This document shows, one piece after another, positions 59,383-64,000 of a stretch of DNA of 64,000 nt (within the stretch, counting starts at the first letter, position 1; each line of letters opens with the position of its first letter). The notes under the pieces are model-generated. The model saw nothing but the letters and a program-made list of their open reading frames with translations. It ran no database searches and had not been told where the DNA came from. The DNA is taken from NCBI GenBank assembly GCA_025677825.1, contig JAIXMO010000001.1, positions 620,001-684,000 of the forward strand, in the 5' to 3' direction. Both the position numbers and the translations under genes were made by a program. Source of the DNA: Helicostylum pulchrum (taxonomy: Eukaryota; Mucoromycota; Mucoromycetes; Mucorales; Mucoraceae).

Positions 59383-61560
59383 ATGTCAATATCCAATATA
59401 TTAAAAAAAGCTTTACCTAAATCAAAGAATATTATATGTACATCTAGTAAACGTAAGAATTTCCTTTTTGCACCTGTAATAGCATACAGTCTTGATACAA
59501 GCTGTCGTCATGAAGCAACTCTTGTCTTACCACAAAGTAGATCGTTTTTAACGAAAAATACAAACCTCGCCATGACAAAACAATGGTTATATCTGCAAAG
59601 ACGTCCCATACATACCAATCTTAACCCCACGCCACCACCGCATTTACCAACCAGCAAAGAAGAATTATTAGCTCAAGCTCGTGGATTCTTTGAACGTTTA
59701 AAGATTCGTATAAAGTATCCTCTCATGAGACAAATTAGACCTTGGACATTAAACGACGCAACTGCTTTATTCTCTTGGTTGTTTCTTGGACATACAGTTT
59801 GGTTATTAGCTGGAACAACTAGTTTTGTTAGTATCATTTTATGGACTGCCAATTCATTACAATTCCAATGTAATTATATCATTTTTTTCAATACTTGTTA
59901 AAAAAAATTAACTTTCTTTTCGTGTAGCTTGGATTGCTAAGAGTATTAGTAAATATCTTACTTCAGCGACAGGTGCTATCGTTTTATTTGATTCTGCAAT
60001 TTTACCCAACTGGAAAGACGGAAAGATTCGATTTAACAATGTACGTATTTATCGTATGCCACGTTCCGAACACGAAAAATTCGAGCGACATGCAGCTTTA
60101 TTAAGCGCAGGACAAGAGATCCCCGTAGATGAAGTCAATACCGTATTAGACCAAGACGATCCGTTAGCTGGTGTTGAATTAGATGAAGAGGAAAAGAACA
60201 ATGAAGTATTGAGAAATTGGATGTGGTATGATCTTGTCATTGATCGTGTTGAAGTCACTTTAAGTTTAATTCGCTGGATGGACGGTAAAGGATTAGTACA
60301 GAGTGCTGATGTACAAGGTGTACGCGGTGTAGTGGATCGTAGGCACGTACGTTGGGATCCAAATGTACCGTATGATCCTGTTGCTTCTAGGCATCAATAT
60401 ACCCCTGGTGATTTTGAATTGGAAAAGTTAACCATTGAAGATTTATTAGTTACGGTATATCAACCCAATGGATTTAGACCTTTTCCCGTTTCAATATTTA
60501 GTGCTCAATTAGACAGATTCCGCAAGCAATGGTAAAATTTATATATACCTGTGTGTATTGTCTGTATAAACTAACATTTTTTTCCCGTGTGTGTAGGCTG
60601 TTTTATGATTTATTATGTGCTACAACAATAATTGGCGCGTTCGATAAATGTTTGTTTAGTGTACACTCTCCACAATTAGAAAAGAGTGTGTTGGAACAAT
60701 CAGGACACATCGATTCCAATAAAGCAGGGTTTAGAAGTCACGATATTTACCATTACTATCCATTCAAAAAAGCAGATCCTAATGGTGTAGTGGTAGGTGG
60801 TGAATCTACACGATTTGGTGTACTTACAGATAATGATATGCAAAAGCAAGGTTATAAACGAAAGTCTCGATTAAGAATAGACGGAGTGAATATCGATCAT
60901 ATTAATCGAGGCGTAGAAGGACCACCTGGTTGGATTACATCAGGTACAGTAGATGTATCTGCCGATATTTATATCCCCAAGGAAGCAGCAGAAGCGGATT
61001 CTACTGAATTATTACGCCAATTAGTGTATGAATTAACGGACCGAATTGAACTTTCACAACCTGTTATTCTTGGTGCTGGTAATGGAGAAGATGTGATTGT
61101 GGTAGGAGGACAAAAGGAAAAGAGGAAACCAGAGGAAGAAGACGTTAATTCGAAAAAGTTTGTTATGGACATGGATTTTAGATTTAAAGATACAAAGGCG
61201 TCAGTTCCTTTAATTACACCGGAATTAAGTTATATCAATAGCGCTATGGTTAGACCGGTGGTAGGTTATATCTCGAGAAACAAGGCCATTGTACCTATCA
61301 AAATTCGTGTGGTGATGGATCTAAGTAACTTTGATGGTTCTTGGACTTTATATGATTCGACTTTAGCTGAACGTATGAGTGAAAAAATCGGTCAAGGCTT
61401 TGTTGATTTAACACTGGATCAACAGGAACGTAACAAGAGATTAAAGCGTATTGGATTTTGGAGTCTGAAAGAAATGTCTCGTAATTTAATTAATATTCAT
61501 GAATTAATGCGTGGTACTTCCAGAGGCTTTTGGAGTTACTTGGGAACTGCAATTGAATAA
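59383..61560 (+). CDS. MDM31: MDM31-type mitochondrial inner-membrane protein
   Basis: Needed for mitochondrial shape, mtDNA nucleoid stability and cardiolipin-related lipid handling in yeast. Exons 59383-59869, 59928-60531 and 60597-61560 (684 aa). The N-terminal about 80 residues are basic, a presequence. The first membrane span follows (LFSWLFLGHTVWLLAGTTSF, WIAKSISKYLTSATGAIVLF nearby). The intermembrane-space region shows typical blocks: ILPNWKDGKIRFNNVRIYR, YDLVIDRVEVTLSLIRWMDG, GLVQSADVQGVRGVVDRRHV and GDFELEKLTIEDLLVTVYQP. Then come SRLRIDGVNIDHINRG and TSGTVDVSADIYIP. The C-terminus ends RGTSRGFWSYLGTAIE. MDM31 versus its paralogue MDM32 was chosen by these blocks; MDM32 is the alternative. 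Confidence 0.88.
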
Positions 61561-61661
61561 TAATCTCTCTCTCACTCTCTCTCTTTTTATTTGTACATTG
61601 CTTATTTATTATACCCTTTTTTTTTCATTAGAAGATTCCATTATAAAAGTATTAAACTATT

Positions 61662-62433
61662 TTATTCACTGTTAGTATTCATGCTCTCTCTTTTCTTTTT
61701 CTTTTTTTTGTATTTAATGTACTTTACCAGTGGTATGGACTTTAAAGGTAGAATATGATGCCATTGTGAACTAGATGCAGGTATCCAATCTTGAGTTGAT
61801 TCTGGGTAACCCGCTTCATTCTTTTCCACAGACAGCATAAATCTTGTATTATTATCTGTATTCTTGGCAGTAGTAGGTTCCATTTGAACTATCTTTACCA
61901 AACAACTTCTTAAATAATACTCTAAATCTGTCAGCGTCAATTCTTTTTCTTGACATGTCAGATTGATTTCAAATACAAATTTCTCTACAGCTTCATCTTG
62001 TTGTAATATTGTCAAACTTATAAACCTTATATCGTCCTACAAATTAAAAAAAAAAACGTCAAAAATGCATTTTTTTTTCGAATTTTTAAAAAGGAGCTTT
62101 GCCTTGGCTATTAAAGAATAACATGCTTGTACAAAATTAGATATGTATTCTTGTACTCCAGGATGCGTTGCAATATAAACAGGAACTTGAAACTTTTTTT
62201 CTTTTTCAAATATTGACCTTGGATAGAGGTTACGTATATACAATATTTGATGAAACCAAGTCTCTACTACAGCAAAAAATAAGTTTTTCTTATTTATTCT
62301 TTTGGTTGTTGTTCACTTACAGAATTCACATGTCAAACTAACAATGCCTTACAATTAACAAGTTAGTTTTTTTTTTGTTTTAGTTCAAATTGAAAATGCT
62401 TTTACTTTCTTGAAGGGATTGATCAGAAGACAT
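61662..62433 (-). CDS. REV7: HORMA-domain protein REV7/MAD2L2-like
   Basis: Accessory subunit of translesion polymerase zeta with Rev3. Exons: 62433-62406, 62347-62321 (27 nt), 62266-62103 and 62036-61662 (197 aa). HORMA features: IVSLTCEFLETWFHQILYIR, then NLYPRSIFEKEKKFQVPVYI, YISNFVQACYSLIAK, EKFVFEINLTCQE and LTDLEYYLRSCLVKI. The ILYxRxxYP and VEKFVFEI wording fits REV7 rather than MAD2. Intron 3 begins with GC (AAG|GCAAAG, donor at 62102), since no GT donor keeps frame and the GC site is phase 0. The C-terminal Lys-rich tail may vary. Confidence 0.85.
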
Positions 62434-62581
62434 GTTAAGAATATGCAAAAAAAAACAAAAGACAAAGAAGAAGATATGTGACGGGTTAGCAGATATATTT
62501 ATATTCGTCATCGACATTTTATCAAGGTTTCTTTTTTCTTTTTTACTTTTTCTTTGTTACTTTGTATAAAACTAAAATAAA

Positions 62582-63901
62582 ATGGCTACTGATATTGATA
62601 CTCTCGTCAGCATGGGATTCTCCCTTAACAAAGTGTAAGCAAAAGAAAATTTTATAATATCTAGTATTAACGCGTACAAAATAGAAAGAAAGCTATGAAG
62701 GCTACAAACGGTGCAGGTCTTCAACCTGCCATGGACTGGTAAAAGACCTTTCTTATTATTGTTGCCAAATAAAAACTAATATATATATACGTGTGTGTGT
62801 AGGCTTTTAAGTCACCCAGAGGTCTCCGATGAGCCAGAGGAAGAAGTAACTCCAGCACAAGTTCTTGGTACACCTTCTGCTGAACCTAACCTCGATGAAG
62901 GAGAGATTATGGATGGTGACCAAACTGCCCAAAGTTTAATTTGTAACGACTGTCAAAAGCTCTTCCGCGATGGTAAAAAATAACCCTTTTTTTCTCCGTA
63001 CAATAAACCCCTTTTACTTAATTTATATAATAGCTTCTGGTGCCGAAAGACATGCTACTCGTACAGGTCACCAAAATTTTGCTGAAAGTACTGAAGCGAT
63101 TAAACCGCTTTCTGAAGAAGAAAAGAAACAAAGGTTATTAGATTTAAAGAATCGTTTATCCGAAAAGAGAGCAGCACGCGAGCAGGCCGAGATTGATGAA
63201 CGTAAACAAGCTGAAAAGATTAGAAGAAAGGCAGGACAGGATTTAACAAGTGTAAAGGAGGCTTTGGAGGCAAAGGAAATCAAAAAGATTTATGATCTCA
63301 AGAGAAAAGAAAAGGAAGATGAAAAGGTCGCAAAGGCAAAAATTAAGGCTCAAATTGAACAAGATAAAAAGGAACGCGCGGCAAAGAGAGAAGCTACTAA
63401 ACAAGTTCATCAAGCTCAAGCTCAAGCTGAAGCCGTTATTGCTGCTCAGCCTACTGTTAAGAAGGAGTATACTGATGCTAGACTTCAGGTAAGAGTTTTT
63501 TTTTTTTGCAGTTGCGTGGATGTGTTAAATTAATATACATATGTATAAAATAGATTCGTGTTCCCGGTGCTGGACCTATCACGCATACATTTAGTGCTAC
63601 TAGTCAATTATCTGAAGTATATTCCTTTTTGCAAACACAAGGATGTGATAATGCCTTTAATTTATCTACTACTTTCCCCAGGTAAATTATATATATATAT
63701 GTGCACATAATTTAGTGCAGTTCTCTAATTATTGTTATTGATTGTAGAAAAACATTTGGATCAGAGGATCAATCAAAGTCATTAAAAGAATTGAGTAAGT
63801 ATCATAATATAAGAAACGCACTACATATTCTAAACTCTGTACAATTTTTTTTTATATTAGACCTTGTTCCATCTGCTGCTTTGGCCTTGACTTATGTTTA
63901 A
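62582..63901 (+). CDS. UBA-UBX domain protein with a C2H2 zinc finger
   Basis: Seven exons: 62582-62634, 62685-62738, 62803-62972, 63034-63488, 63554-63681, 63748-63794 and 63861-63901 (315 aa). Domains in order: N-terminal UBA (DTLVSMGFSLNKVKKAMKAT, ending MDWLLSHPE), an acidic linker, and a zinc finger CNDCQKLFRDASGAERHATRTGH (C-x2-C-x12-H-x6-H). A long charged helix comes next (about 115-225; KRAAREQAEIDERKQAEKIR). The C-terminal UBX domain (IRVPGAGPITHTFSATSQLS, ending LVPSAALALTYV) binds Cdc48/p97 via the TFPRK loop. The layout matches UBXN1/SAKS1-type adaptors that bring ubiquitinated clients to Cdc48. Confidence 0.92.
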
Positions 63902-64000
63902 AAAAAGAAAAGAAAAAAGAATATGTATAAAGATTTTTTTAATCCAATAAATTGGTTCTATCAAATTGAGATGAATAAGGTGGGGGATCAGGTATACTAG

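Overview
The window is AT-rich eukaryotic DNA with dense genes split by many short introns (mostly 45-140 nt). These usually have GTAAGT-like donors, CTAAC/TTAAC-like branch points and TAG/CAG acceptors. The gene content (WHI3-type RNA-binding protein, DUG2, MDM31, NDC1, SEC12, SEC20, MSK1, a Fanzor relic and a LINE) and the codon usage point to a filamentous early-diverging fungus, most likely Mucoromycota (Mucorales type). This is inferred from family resemblance; no search was run.

Layout. 1-12.7 kb is a compact gene block: forkhead factor 3' end, sugar transporter, WHI3, ankyrin protein, 5-aminolevulinate synthase, SEC20, RLI1/ABCE1, HD-domain nucleotidase, GNAT. 12.7-21.2 kb is gene-poor and repeat-rich: a decayed ORF with hairpins, then a nested block in which a foldback/TIR-type DNA element contains a 0.7 kb TIR element and a 5'-truncated LINE. 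21.4-26.1 kb holds a 77-aa mitochondrial-type protein, SEC12 and NDC1. 26.1-30 kb has two more transposon ends and a broken secreted catalase. 30-40 kb holds a polyQ coiled-coil protein, an AIG1-like GTPase, an aldo-keto reductase, proteasome beta PRE4, a zinc alcohol dehydrogenase and a membrane-anchored acidic protein. 40-46 kb is again repeat-rich: a second, inverted copy of the foldback element interrupted by a Stowaway-like MITE, then a structured GC-richer patch. 46-51.4 kb carries divergent MSK1 and DUG2. 51.4-54 kb is a degenerate Fanzor (eukaryotic TnpB/Cas12-like RNA-guided nuclease). 54.5-64 kb is compact again: RPC17, two coiled-coil proteins, a 96-aa membrane protein, MDM31, REV7 and a UBX protein.

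The intact genes are housekeeping functions without operon-like logic. They cover ER-Golgi traffic (SEC12, SEC20), nuclear pore, heme synthesis, ribosome recycling, mitochondrial translation and morphology, glutathione breakdown, Pol III and translesion synthesis. The most notable items are the Fanzor relic and its flank, the 24-kb-separated inverted transposon pair, three GC-AG introns, two genes whose first coding exon is only the ATG, and several very small exons. Most gene models were built by joining exons in frame by hand; every model marked with high confidence keeps a continuous reading frame through all junctions.
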